A stretch of 32,040 bases of DNA from Candidatus Rokuibacteriota bacterium (GCA_003220495.1 QHSP01000110.1:1-32040), one strand, 5' to 3'; positions 22,143-30,527 are shown, counted from the first letter of the stretch. Notes: generated by a model not told the origin, from the letters alone. Translations and numbers: made by a program.

Positions 22143-22928
22143 CTAGTCCACGCCGAAGTCGTACACCCGGCCAGACGCGCCGGCGGCCATTCCGTAGGTG
22201 AGGACGAAGCCGTATTCACCCGGCTTCAGCGGCTCCTTGGGTATCAGCTTGTACAGGCCGCGCGCGTCCCTGTCAGCGGCCTCCATGTCCACCTTGTCCT
22301 CGCTGCGGACCCCGTACTTGATCGAGCCGCCGAACGGCGCGTACGACCCGCTGGAGATCTTGAGATTCCGGTCGTCGTGGTCGCTGCCCGGCTTGAGCCG
22401 CACCAGCGGCGCGTCGTTCGCGGACCACGTGCTGTAGAAGACCGGCTTCTTGTCCGCGGTCCGGTACTGGGCCTTCCGTCCCTTGAGGACCAGCTCGCTC
22501 TTGGAGTCGAAGAACCCGGTGTTGAACTCCAGAGCGGCGTTGGCGGGGACGAGCTCGACGGACTTGCCACCGATCAGGTGGACGATACTTTCCCTCGCCG
22601 CCGCCGGGGCCGCCGCAGCCGGCGCCGCGGGCGCGGCCGCGGCCGGCGGTGCCGTCGACGCGGAGCCGGCATTGACGACGGCCTCGATCACCTGGTCCGA
22701 CATGCCGGCGTTCTTCAGGCCGATGAGCCCCTTCGTGCTCACGTCGAACTTCGTCTGGCTCGCCCTGATCTTCGAGACGATGATCGAGTCCGAGAGCCCG
22801 GCCTTCTTCAAGGCGATGAGCGACTCGTTCGTGAGCACTTCCTGCGCCGTGAGCGACGTGGCGGTGACGAGGGTCAGCGCCGCCACTGCGAGAATGAACG
22901 TGAGTCGAAGTCTGCGCGAACCGATCAT
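22143..22928 (-). CDS. Secreted hypothetical protein with tandem helical motif
   Basis: 261 residues. A signal peptide ends near SLTAQE (residue 30). Residues 31-88 hold two similar helical units, LTNESLIALKKAGLSDSIIVSKI and VSTKGLIGLKNAGMSDQVIEAVV, each a leucine-rich helix, KxAG[LM]SD turn and amphipathic helix. An Ala/Pro linker (about 89-112) leads to a C-terminal beta-rich domain (HLIGGKSVELVPANAALEF to the end, with LKPGEYGFVLTYG). I do not recognise a named function; the tandem helical unit is also seen in other exported proteins of soil bacteria. Probably periplasmic. A consensus promoter lies 60-90 bases upstream. Confidence 0.75.
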   Translation of the reverse strand: MIGSRRLRLTFILAVAALTLVTATSLTAQEVLTNESLIALKKAGLSDSIIVSKIRASQTKFDVSTKGLIGLKNAGMSDQVIEAVVNAGSASTAPPAAAAPAAPAAAAPAAARESIVHLIGGKSVELVPANAALEFNTGFFDSKSELVLKGRKAQYRTADKKPVFYSTWSANDAPLVRLKPGSDHDDRNLKISSGSYAPFGGSIKYGVRSEDKVDMEAADRDARGLYKLIPKEPLKPGEYGFVLTYGMAAGASGRVYDFGVD

Positions 22929-23238
22929 TGGGCGATCCTCCCGATCGACGATGGACCTCGGAGAGCGTTATCGTTGGCGAGGGTTGTTATAGGGCGTCGC
23001 CTCGCTCGCTGTCAAGCGGGGTGCCCGGCGTGTCGCGAGCGCGAAGGTGCCTTCGCCGCTGAGGGCGCTCGCGAACACCGCCAGCTCACCCTCCCACACG
23101 TCGCCGGCCCCGCCGCGCTCGAGCGTCTTGTCGCCGAGCGCGAGACCGACTCCGAGCATCGTCAGAATGCAGCGGCCTCGCCTTGACCGCGGGCCCCGGC
23201 GCGTGGTACCCGGTGCTCCACCAGAGGAGGACCGAGCG
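22929..23238. other. 310-bp divergent intergenic region
   Basis: This lies between the secreted hypothetical (minus) and the hydantoinase (plus). The left third carries a strong sigma70 promoter for the minus gene. Near the right end is a weak plus-strand candidate for the hydantoinase: TTGACC (23183-23188), 17 bases, then GTACCC. The middle contains a 63-codon minus ORF (22968-23159) that I do not accept as a gene because its end overlaps the promoter and it has no ribosome site. Confidence 0.5.
22986..23015 (-). promoter_or_regulatory. Sigma70-type promoter TTGACA-N18-TATAAC
   Basis: The -35 TTGACA is at 23015-23010 and the -10 TATAAC at 22991-22986, with an 18-base spacer, on the minus strand. 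The predicted transcript start near 22979 gives a leader of about 50 bases before the secreted hypothetical protein at 22928. It is the closest match to the housekeeping consensus in the window, suggesting strong constitutive expression. Confidence 0.8.
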
Positions 23239-24666
23239 ATGCTGGATCTCGTGATTCGCGGGGGCGACGTGGTGACGCCGCAAGGCGTCGGCCGATGGGA
23301 CGTGGCGATCGAAGGAGAGCGCATCGTCGGCCTCGGCCTGCCCGAGCACGGGCGGGAGGCGGCTCGGGTGATCGACGCCAGCGGCAAGATCGTCGTGCCG
23401 GGCGGCATCGAGCCCCACACGCACCTGGCGCACTTCATCTCGATGCAGCCCGAGGAGAACCTCCACACCCTCGGCCCGGAAGAGGACACGCGCGGAATGG
23501 TCTTCGGTGGGACGACCACCCACGTCGACTTCTGCTTCGTGCGGCCGGGGACGGACGTGCAGCAGGTGATCGAGACGCGCGCCGCTCGCTGGAAGGGCAA
23601 CTCGTACGCGGACTACTCGTTCCACGTCACGCTCCAGGGAGCCTTGCCGATCAAGCTGTTCGATCAGCTGCCCGAGGCGGTCCAGGCCGGCTTCCCGAGC
23701 TTCAAGGTGTTTACGGTCGACGTGCTGCCGCCGCATCCCAAGCGCCACACCTACCGGCTCGACTACGGGCGGATCCAGCTCGCGATGGAGAAGATCGCCC
23801 CGCACAACGGCATCATGGTGGTGCACGCCGAGGACCACGACATCGTCCAGTTCATGTACGAGAAGTTCCGCGAGGAGAAGCAGACAGACGGCTGGCTCCT
23901 GCCCCTCGTCCACAACAAGCTCTCGGAGAAGCTCGCGTTCCGCCGAACGATCCAGCTCGCCGCGCACACGGGGGCCGGCGTCTATTTCGTCCACACGTCC
24001 GCCCGTGAGGGCGTGGACGCCGTGGCGGAGGCGCGCGCCGGCGGGTATCCGATCTACGCCGAGACGCTCCATCACTACGCGTGCTTCACCGCCGAGGACT
24101 ACAAGAGCCCGCGCGGGTTCTGCTACCACACCTATCCCTCGCTCAAGTATCCCGAGGACCAGGCCGCGCTCTGGAACGGGCTCGTGCGCGACGGCGTGTC
24201 GACCACGGCGACGGACGAGTTCCCGACGTCGCTCGAGCTGAAGCTGCGGGGGCAGGATCTCGAGAACGTCACGGGCGGCAATCTCGGCGCCGAGGCGCGC
24301 ATGGGCATCGTGTACTCGGAGGGCGTCGTGAAGCGGAGGATGTCGCTGGCGCGGTTCGCCGACGTCACCGCCACGAACGCCGCGAAGATCCTCGGCCTCT
24401 ACCCGAAGAAGGGTGTCATCGCCCCCGGCAGCGACGCGGATATCGCGATCATCGATCCGGCGATCAAGAAGACGCTCGCGCGCGACGATTTCCACGTCAG
24501 CGACTACAGCCCCTGGGAAGGCTGGGCGATCCAGGGCTGGCCGGTGACCACGATCCTGCGCGGGCGCGTCGTCGTGGAGAACCGCCGCCTGGTCTCCGAC
24601 AGCCGCGACGGCAAGCTGGTGGCGCGCAAGATCTCCCCCGAGGTGCTGCGCCGCCCGGCCTGCTGA
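23239..24666 (+). CDS. Dihydropyrimidinase / D-hydantoinase family amidohydrolase
   Basis: 475 residues, the usual size for cyclic-amide hydrolases. MLDLVIRGGDVVTPQG and IDASGKIVVPGGIEPHTHLAH supply His60 and His62; Lys156 in PSFKVFTVD is the likely carbamylated lysine bridging two metals; His196 (VVHAEDHD), His252 (YFVHTSA) and Asp326 (TATDEFP) complete the site. The normal SDHCPF after the catalytic Asp is TDEFPT here, so the substrate may differ from dihydropyrimidines. The start has AGAGGAGG 7-9 bases upstream. It leads the operon hydantoinase - GatC-like - amidase, consistent with ring opening followed by amide cleavage. Confidence 0.9.
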   Translation: MLDLVIRGGDVVTPQGVGRWDVAIEGERIVGLGLPEHGREAARVIDASGKIVVPGGIEPHTHLAHFISMQPEENLHTLGPEEDTRGMVFGGTTTHVDFCFVRPGTDVQQVIETRAARWKGNSYADYSFHVTLQGALPIKLFDQLPEAVQAGFPSFKVFTVDVLPPHPKRHTYRLDYGRIQLAMEKIAPHNGIMVVHAEDHDIVQFMYEKFREEKQTDGWLLPLVHNKLSEKLAFRRTIQLAAHTGAGVYFVHTSAREGVDAVAEARAGGYPIYAETLHHYACFTAEDYKSPRGFCYHTYPSLKYPEDQAALWNGLVRDGVSTTATDEFPTSLELKLRGQDLENVTGGNLGAEARMGIVYSEGVVKRRMSLARFADVTATNAAKILGLYPKKGVIAPGSDADIAIIDPAIKKTLARDDFHVSDYSPWEGWAIQGWPVTTILRGRVVVENRRLVSDSRDGKLVARKISPEVLRRPAC

Positions 24667-24689
24667 GGCCCGGCCCCGGATCGCGCGCC

Positions 24690-24878
24690 GTGACCGACCT
24701 GACGACCGAACAGGTGGGCGCGCTCGCGGCGGCCCTCGGGTTGCCCGTCACGTCCGACGACCTCGCGGAGGTGACCCACCGGCTCAACGCGCTGATCGAG
24801 GCGCTGGGCCCGCTGGCCGAGCTGCCGCTCGAGCGGGTCGAGCCCGTCCCGGGCCTCGGCGATCTGCCGTCCTCGTGA
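24690..24878 (+). CDS. Small GatC/AtzG-like protein paired with an amidase
   Basis: A 62-residue protein from GTG 24690 (MTDLTTEQVGALAAALGLPVTSDDLAEV), two helices ending LPLERVEPVPGLGDLPSS. The form, a small helical protein ending in a short extended tail directly before an amidase gene, is that of GatC and AtzG-like accessory subunits, which wrap around an amidase-signature enzyme. Its TGA overlaps the amidase GTG (GTGA), so the two are translated together and probably form a complex. Start codon and ribosome site are weak, so the exact N-terminus is uncertain. Confidence 0.7.
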   Translation: MTDLTTEQVGALAAALGLPVTSDDLAEVTHRLNALIEALGPLAELPLERVEPVPGLGDLPSS

Positions 24879-26305
24879 CCGCCGATCGCGCCGATCTCGC
24901 CTTTCTCGGCGCCCGACAGCTTGCCGCGCTCGTGCGCGAGCGCACGGTGTCGCCGGTCGAGATCACGCAGCTCTATCTCGAGCGGATCGATCGGCTCGAT
25001 CGAGATCTGCGGGCCTACATCACCGTGCTGCCGGATGCGGCGCTGGAGACGGCGCGGCGGGCGGAGACGGCCGTGATGCAAGGCTCGAGGGTCGGCCCGC
25101 TCCACGGCGTCCCCTACGCTGTGAAGGATCAGTTCGACACCGCCGGCGTGCGCACGACGTCCGGATCGCGGATCATGGAGCACCACATTCCCGCCGAAGA
25201 CGCGACGACGATCGCGCGTCTGAACGCGGCCGGCGGTATTCTGCTCGGCAAGCTCAATCTCACGGAGTTCGCCCTCGGCGGCACGCAGCAATTTCCGTTC
25301 GGCCAGCCGCGGAATCCGTGGAATCGCGAGCACGACCCCGGCGGATCCTCGTCGGGCTCGGGCATCGCGGTCGCCGCCGGGCTCTGCGCCGCGTCCCTCG
25401 GGGAGGACACCGGAGGGTCCGTGCGCTCGCCCGCGTCGTTCTGCGGCGTCGTGGGGCTCCGCCCGACGTGGAGCCGCGTGTCTCGCCACGGCTCGTTTCC
25501 GGTGAGCTGGTCGATGGACACGCCGGGACCCCTCAGTCGCACGGTCGAGGACGCCGCGTGGCTCCTCCAGGTGATCGCGGGGTATGACCCGAAGGATCCG
25601 CTCTCGAGCCGCGAGCCCGTGCCGGACTACGCGCGCACATTGGCCGATGGAGCTCGAGGGCTTCGCGTCGGCATCATCCGCGAGCTGACGTTCGGGCCGG
25701 AGACCGATGCCGAGGTGCGGGGCGCCGTCGTCGAAGCGGCGCGGAGCCTCGAGCGGCTCGGCGCCGTCACGGAGGAGATCTCGCTCCGCCTCGTCCCGCT
25801 CGCGGGCGCGATCTTCATGGCGCTCGCCGATGCCGACGGCGCCGGCGTGCACGGTCGCTGGCTCCGCACGCGCGCCGCGGATTACGACCAGGGCACGCGG
25901 CGCCGCCTCTTGACCGCCAGCCTGATTCCGGCCGCGATCCAGCAGCGGGCCGCGCGGGCGCGCGCGCTGGTCCGCGCCGAGATGCGCGACGCGCTGACCC
26001 GCCACGATCTGCTCCTGTGCCCGACCGCGCACCAGGCGGCTCCGCCGATCGCCGCCGCGCGCGGCGTCATCACGAGCCGCCACGAGGTCGCGGGGCGCTT
26101 CTTCACGCGCCGCTCCTACGTCACGCCGGCGGCCCTGGCCGGGTTGCCGGCCATCGCCGTGCCGTGCGGCTTCACGCGCTCAGGGCTGCCGATCGGTCTC
26201 CAGCTGATCGCGCGTCACTTCGACGAGGCCACCCTGCTTCGCGCGGCGTACGCCTACGAGCAGCAATCCGAGTGGGGGAGGCGCCGGCCGCCCGGCACGA
26301 GCTGA
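24875..26305 (+). CDS. Amidase-signature family hydrolase
   Basis: 476 residues. The AS triad is visible: Lys84 (VPYAVKDQFD), cis-Ser158 (DPGGSSSGSG) and nucleophile Ser182 (GEDTGGSVRSPASFCGVVG). PTWSRVSRHG and MDTPGPLSRTVEDAA follow as in GatA and AtzE-like enzymes. It hydrolyses an amide or carbamoyl bond; a role in tRNA amidotransfer is unlikely because gatB is absent and the neighbour is a hydantoinase. The product of hydantoinase action, an N-carbamoyl or amide acid, is the natural candidate substrate. GTG start coupled to the small GatC-like gene. Confidence 0.9.
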   Translation: MTADRADLAFLGARQLAALVRERTVSPVEITQLYLERIDRLDRDLRAYITVLPDAALETARRAETAVMQGSRVGPLHGVPYAVKDQFDTAGVRTTSGSRIMEHHIPAEDATTIARLNAAGGILLGKLNLTEFALGGTQQFPFGQPRNPWNREHDPGGSSSGSGIAVAAGLCAASLGEDTGGSVRSPASFCGVVGLRPTWSRVSRHGSFPVSWSMDTPGPLSRTVEDAAWLLQVIAGYDPKDPLSSREPVPDYARTLADGARGLRVGIIRELTFGPETDAEVRGAVVEAARSLERLGAVTEEISLRLVPLAGAIFMALADADGAGVHGRWLRTRAADYDQGTRRRLLTASLIPAAIQQRAARARALVRAEMRDALTRHDLLLCPTAHQAAPPIAAARGVITSRHEVAGRFFTRRSYVTPAALAGLPAIAVPCGFTRSGLPIGLQLIARHFDEATLLRAAYAYEQQSEWGRRRPPGTS

Positions 26306-26416
26306 GATCGGGGCGGCTCAGGAGCGGAGCGCGAAGATCCGCCCGCAAATCTCCGCGGGAACACCGGGCCCGCTGTCCGCGAACGTGGCTCCGGAGGCGA
26401 GCCTCGCCGGCGTGCC

Positions 26417-28381
26417 TCAGGCGGTGGCCGCCGGCAGCTCGACGATGAAGGCCGCGCCGCCTTCCGGCCGGTTGACGGCCCGCAGCGATCCCTGGTGCTG
26501 TTCGACGATCGAATACGAGACCCAGAGGCCGAGGCCGGTGCCTTCGCCGGGCGCCTTCGTCGTCGTGAAGGCCTCGAAGATTCGGGGGAGCACGTTGGGA
26601 TGGATTCCGGGTCCGGAGTCGAGGACTTCCAGGCGGACGTTCGGACCGCCGGGCTCGGACAGTCGCATCGTGATCACCCGCTCGCCCTTGTGAGCGGCCA
26701 TCGCCTGGTGCGCGTTCTGGACGAGGTTGAGCAGGACCTGCTGGATCTGACCTTCGTCGGCCATGACCGGCCGAACACTCCCGAACTCGGTGACGACCTT
26801 GACGCTGTCGCGGCGCAGCTGGTGGCTCTTGAGCTCCAGCACCCACTGGATCTGATCCTCGAGGCGGCAGGGGTGGCGCGCGGCGGCGTGCCCGCTCGTG
26901 AACCGCAGGAGGTTCTGGAGCATCTGCGCCGCGCGCGACGTCTCCTGGACGATCGTGTGCAGGCGCTCGCGGCTCTTGACGGGATCGTCCGATCCCATCA
27001 ATAGGAGCTCGGCCTGGCCGAGGATCGCCGTCAGACGGTTGCGCGTCTCGTGCGCGAGACCCGCCGCCAGCTTGCCGACCGTCGAGAGCTTGTCGCCCTC
27101 GATGAGCTGGGCCTCGGCCGACTTGAGATCCTCGAGCTGGTGCCGTGTCGCCGAGTAGAGCTGCGCGTTCTGCAGCGCCAGCCCGATCTGGTTGGCGCAG
27201 GCTTCGACGAGCGCGATCTCCGACTCGCTGAACGCTTCCCGCGTGCGGCGCCCGAGCGACAGCGCGCCAAGGATTCGTCCCCGGCTGTGGATCGGCACGC
27301 ACACGAAGGCGTGGATCCCTTCCTGGGTCACGGCCGCGCGCGCCGCCGGCAGGAGATCGGCGGACTCGCTGACGTGCGCCCAGTGCAGCGTCTTGCCGGT
27401 CGCGGCCACGCCGCCGATGAGCCCTTGCCCGATCGGCAGCGCGTGGTTGATCTCGCGCAGCCGCGGCCGCAGTCCCCGGTCGCCGCGCAGCTGTAACGTC
27501 GAGCCGTCGGCCGAGAGCAGGTGGAGGCTCGAGATCTCGTGACCGGTGACGTGCGTCAGCGCGTCCAGCGCGATGCGCAGGACCTCATCGACGTCGAGGG
27601 TCGCGCTGATCGCCTCTCCGATACGGTGCAGGATGCGCACGGGCGATTCGACGTCGACGGTCGGCGCGCCCGCCGTGCGCCGGACCAGCTCGTGGAGCTC
27701 TCGGAGCCGCTCGTCGCCGTGGTCCTTGAACGCGAACGCGTAGCCCTCGTCGTCGGCGCGCACGAGAATCGACGGAACCTCGAGCCGTGTTTCGCTCTCC
27801 GGCAGGGTGATCGAGAGCGTCGCCATGCGGGCGGCGCGGCGCGATCCATTGCCGCGCACCTTGATGCCGGAGGCGCTGAGGTTGACCGACGTCGACTCCC
27901 ACTCGGCGCCGCTCTGCTCGCGGATCCGTACCGGCAGCGCGACGACCGCCCGTGGCGCGCGCCGCCGCTCGGGCTCGGCGTCCTCGGTCTTGCCGGTGCC
28001 GTTCTTGGCCTTGCGCGGTTTCTTGGCAGGGACCTCGAAGCACGCGAGCGCCTCTTGCAAACGCCGCAGCGCGACCGGCTTGCCGATGAAGTCGAAGGCG
28101 CCGGCCCGCATGGCCTCCTGGGCCTGGCTCTCGGTGGCGCGCCCGGAGACCACGAGGATCGGGACGTGCAGCTTGCGGACGGTTTCGTGCTTCATGAAGT
28201 CGAGCCCGCTCATCCCGGGCAAGCACACGTCGAGGAGGACCGCGTCGGGACGCTGCACGCGCAGGGCGTCGAGCGCCGTCTCGGCCGTGTGCGTGATCAG
28301 GGGCTCGTGCCCGATCTCGTGGAGAAACTCCCCGAAGACCTCGCAGACCGCCTGATCGTCGTCGATAACGAGGATGCGCAT
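26417..28381 (-). CDS. REC-PilZ-GAF histidine kinase
   Basis: 654 residues with four domains. REC (about 1-115) has Asp51 in LLDVCLPGMSG, Ser79 and Lys101. PilZ (about 138-232) keeps both c-di-GMP motifs, RRAPR (140-144) and NLSASG (167-172). GAF spans about 250-410. The kinase core (about 415-654) has His444 in LAHETRNRL, the N-box around Asn556, DSGPGI at 588-593 and GTGLGLW at 614-620. No membrane segment is seen, so it is a cytoplasmic sensor. It may combine phospho-input at REC with c-di-GMP sensing; the partner regulator is not in the window. A sigma54-type promoter lies upstream. Confidence 0.93.
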   Translation of the reverse strand: MRILVIDDDQAVCEVFGEFLHEIGHEPLITHTAETALDALRVQRPDAVLLDVCLPGMSGLDFMKHETVRKLHVPILVVSGRATESQAQEAMRAGAFDFIGKPVALRRLQEALACFEVPAKKPRKAKNGTGKTEDAEPERRRAPRAVVALPVRIREQSGAEWESTSVNLSASGIKVRGNGSRRAARMATLSITLPESETRLEVPSILVRADDEGYAFAFKDHGDERLRELHELVRRTAGAPTVDVESPVRILHRIGEAISATLDVDEVLRIALDALTHVTGHEISSLHLLSADGSTLQLRGDRGLRPRLREINHALPIGQGLIGGVAATGKTLHWAHVSESADLLPAARAAVTQEGIHAFVCVPIHSRGRILGALSLGRRTREAFSESEIALVEACANQIGLALQNAQLYSATRHQLEDLKSAEAQLIEGDKLSTVGKLAAGLAHETRNRLTAILGQAELLLMGSDDPVKSRERLHTIVQETSRAAQMLQNLLRFTSGHAAARHPCRLEDQIQWVLELKSHQLRRDSVKVVTEFGSVRPVMADEGQIQQVLLNLVQNAHQAMAAHKGERVITMRLSEPGGPNVRLEVLDSGPGIHPNVLPRIFEAFTTTKAPGEGTGLGLWVSYSIVEQHQGSLRAVNRPEGGAAFIVELPAATA

Positions 28382-28416
28382 TTCGTGTTCGCCGGTTAAA
28401 GGCTATCCCTTCTTCC

Positions 28417-28432
28417 AGCAATCGGCATACCA
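28417..28432 (-). promoter_or_regulatory. Sigma54-type promoter, TGGTATGCCGATTGCT
   Basis: On the minus strand the element has GG, exactly 10 bases, then GC, and differs from the TGGCACG-N4-TTGCW consensus at only two positions (T for C twice). The expected start point, about 12 bases past the GC, is near 28405, leaving a leader of about 24 bases before the kinase ATG. Sigma54 promoters need an enhancer-binding activator; none is encoded in this window. Confidence 0.6.
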
Positions 28433-28570
28433 CGAGGTGGTGCTGCGTAAATATGTATTCGATAACGTAATTCCTGAAACTGTGACGTTCCGGGAATGGA
28501 TGATCCGGGGTCAGTGCTGGGCGATTCCTGGCCACGGTCGGGACCGCGTGATTCTCAGCGCCGAGCGCGG

Positions 28571-28606
28571 GAAAACGAACGGGGGAGCGATACTCGTGGC
28601 TCCCCC
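28571..28606 (-). terminator. Hairpin terminator of the diiron protein gene
   Basis: An 8-bp stem, GGGGGAGC and GCTCCCCC with a 10-base loop (28581-28606), 11 bases past the stop at 28617. On the minus strand it is followed by GTTCGTTTTC, a short imperfect T-tract. It is a plausible intrinsic terminator for the ferritin-like gene. Confidence 0.65.
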
Positions 28607-28616
28607 TTCGACGAGA

Positions 28617-29405
28617 TCAGAAGGAGGTCGGGCGAAGCCCCATCGGGACCGCGATCTTGTAGTACGAGGCGAGGAAACCTTCCCACCAGGCCTGGCGCTC
28701 GCCGCCGCGAGCCACCTCCGAGAACAGGCGCAGGCTGTCGTCCTGCCACTGCTGGATCGTGTCGAGATTTCCCGGGTCGTCCTCGATCAGCGCCTTGACG
28801 AGGGCTCGGCCGTAGCTGATGTGGCGCGTCTCGTCGCGGATGCGCGCCCGATGGTTGACCGCGGACAGGACGTCGCCGCGCGCCTCGGCGCCGTCCGCCA
28901 GGACGGTGAAGGTTCCCGGCCCCGCGGCGCCCTCGGCGACGAAGTTGCCCTTCACGAGGATCTCGATCGAGTCCTCGAGCTCGAGCAGGTGCCGGAAGAA
29001 GCGGCACGTCGTGCCCGGCGCTTCCCACGCAGCGAGCCAGTCCCGCTCCGGGATGGCGGCCCGCTCGAACACTTCGCGGTCCATCTCGAGGTGCCGCTGC
29101 TCGTCAGCCAGCTGGAAGAGCGCCGACTTCTTGAGCTCGTCGAACGGGGCGTTGGCGGCGGCGGTCGCGACGTAGTGGGTCGCTGAGAGCTCCGAGTAGT
29201 AGTTGTTGGCGAACTGGTCCACCGCGTTCTCGAGGTAGCGCGGACTGACGGTCCTGTAGTTCAACGCGTCGTCGGCGATGGTCGCGCGCTCGGTGAGATA
29301 CCGTTCGCGCTCACGGGCCTGCATGACGACGTAGCGTTCCCAGCTGAGGTTCGCCGGATCGCTGAACAGCGCCGTGTTCTTGAGGACGAGCCGCTTTCGC
29401 GCCAT
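28617..29405 (-). CDS. Diiron ferritin-like oxygenase/oxidase, AurF-like
   Basis: 262 residues, almost entirely helical. The diiron ligands are suggested by Glu72 (NNYYSELSATHYV, with His77), Glu102 and His105 (LADEQRHLEMDREVF), Glu144 or Glu148 (LELEDSIEIL) and Glu192 and His195 (IRDETRHISYGR), giving the two ExxH pairs of the ferritin-like superfamily. It is closest in outline to AurF-type N-oxygenases and related uncharacterised proteins; the substrate is not evident. GAGGAGG lies 4 bases before the ATG. Repeat copy A lies directly upstream. Confidence 0.75.
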   Translation of the reverse strand: MARKRLVLKNTALFSDPANLSWERYVVMQARERERYLTERATIADDALNYRTVSPRYLENAVDQFANNYYSELSATHYVATAAANAPFDELKKSALFQLADEQRHLEMDREVFERAAIPERDWLAAWEAPGTTCRFFRHLLELEDSIEILVKGNFVAEGAAGPGTFTVLADGAEARGDVLSAVNHRARIRDETRHISYGRALVKALIEDDPGNLDTIQQWQDDSLRLFSEVARGGERQAWWEGFLASYYKIAVPMGLRPTSF

Positions 29406-29423
29406 CGCGCCTCCTCGATTACA

Positions 29424-29480
29424 GGCGCGCCTCGGCCGGCGGGGCCCCCGCCCCGCGACGGCCTGCAGCGCGCACTGCCG
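29424..29480 (+). repeat. 57-bp GC-rich interspersed repeat, copy A
   Basis: Matches copy B (30669-30725) at 49 of 57 positions without gaps, same orientation. Core CGGCCTGC.GCGCGC.CTGCC. It begins right after the dehydrogenase stop on the minus strand and contains a GGCGGGG/CCCCGCC hairpin. See copy B. Confidence 0.8.
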
Positions 29481-30527
29481 TTATGCGCCGGGCCCGCGCT
29501 CCATCGAATAGGGCTGCCAGCGCACGAGCTTGCTCTTCTCGAGAACCGACGGGTTCACGCAGCTCCGCGGCCAGCGCCCGCCCAGCACCAGCGCGATCTC
29601 CTGACCGACGCGCCGCTTGCGCACGGGATCGAACCTCGCCGAGGCCGAGGCCACGTGCGGCGTCAGAATCACGTTGTCCATCTTGAGCAGCGGGTTGTTA
29701 CCGTCCGGCGGCTCCTGCTCGAGCACGTCGAGCCCGGCGGCGGCGATCCAGCCTTCCTTCAGCGCCTTGATGAGGGCGGGCTCGTCGGTAGTCGGGCCGC
29801 GGCCGGTGCTGACGAAGAGCGCCTCCGGCTTCATGAGCCGGAAATGGTGCTCCGTCATCAGGTGGTACGCGTCGGCGGTGGACGGCGCGTGCATCGAGAC
29901 GATGTCCGAGCGCTGCAGGAGCTCGGTGAGGTTCACCGGCTCCACGCCGTACTGACTCACGACGAGCTCCTCGACGTACGGGTCGTACGCGAGAATGTGG
30001 AACCCGAACGCCCGCGCCCGCACCGCGACTGCACGCGCCACGTGGCCGAACGCGATGAGGCCGAGGGTCTGGCCCATCAGCCGGGGGAACTGGGATAGGA
30101 GCGGTCGTCCCTCCGCCCAGCGCCCCTCACGGACCATCCGGTCCATCGTGACGACCCGGCGGTAGGTGGCCAGGATCAGCATCATGGCGTGGTCGGCGAC
30201 TTCCTCGATGAACGTGTCGGGCACGTTGGTGACGGGGATGCCGCGCGCCGTGGCCGCGTCTACGTCGACCGAGTCGACGCCCACGCTGCCGAGCGCGATC
30301 ACCTTGCACCGCTCCAGCCCGTCGATGAGGCGCTTGGTGACGCGGCGCCCCTTCGCGTAGAGCGCATCGGCGTCACGCGCTTCCTTGACGAATTCCTCGT
30401 CGGTCTTGGCTGCGATCTCGACGATCTCGGCGTCGAGCGGCGCGAGCGCCTCCATCTCCAGCTTGTAGCTCGCGCCAGGAACCGAAAAGCTTGCGCCACT
30501 CGGGGTGACCACCTTGAACTTCGCCAC
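29481..30527 (-). CDS. D-isomer-specific 2-hydroxyacid dehydrogenase
   Basis: 348 residues from GTG 30527 (GGAGGAG about 6 bases upstream). The NAD-binding domain contains LGLIAFGHVARAVAVRARAFG; the classic GxGxxG is AFGHVA (159-164), with Ala replacing the first and third Gly. Catalytic residues are Arg243 (STGRGPTTDEP), Glu270 or Glu272 (DVLEQEPP) and His291 (TPHVAS). Substrate-domain motifs LGSVGVDSVDVDAATARGIPV and IEEVADHAMMLIL are normal. It reduces a 2-keto acid or oxidises a D-2-hydroxy acid, substrate unknown. It is divergent from the substrate-binding protein at 30843 and bracketed by the repeat pair. Confidence 0.9.
   Translation of the reverse strand: MAKFKVVTPSGASFSVPGASYKLEMEALAPLDAEIVEIAAKTDEEFVKEARDADALYAKGRRVTKRLIDGLERCKVIALGSVGVDSVDVDAATARGIPVTNVPDTFIEEVADHAMMLILATYRRVVTMDRMVREGRWAEGRPLLSQFPRLMGQTLGLIAFGHVARAVAVRARAFGFHILAYDPYVEELVVSQYGVEPVNLTELLQRSDIVSMHAPSTADAYHLMTEHHFRLMKPEALFVSTGRGPTTDEPALIKALKEGWIAAAGLDVLEQEPPDGNNPLLKMDNVILTPHVASASARFDPVRKRRVGQEIALVLGGRWPRSCVNPSVLEKSKLVRWQPYSMERGPGA

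Larger units (their letters stand above)
28382..28616. other. Intergenic region with a less GC-rich tract
   Basis: 235 bases between the diiron protein and the kinase, both on minus. The stretch from about 28440 to 28500 is clearly richer in A+T than its surroundings, next to a sigma54-type promoter. The part near 28581-28606 holds the terminator of the diiron gene. No reading frame or RNA gene is supported here. Confidence 0.5.

Noticed and set aside
22968-23159. A 63-codon minus-strand ORF (MLGVGLALGDKT...) in the divergent gap
   Set aside because: No ribosome site, no recognised family, and its 3' end overlaps the -10/-35 of the strong promoter for the next gene.
23183-23211. Promoter TTGACC-N17-GTACCC for the hydantoinase
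   Set aside because: The -35 is good, but the -10 matches the consensus poorly; mentioned only as a weak candidate in the intergenic entry.
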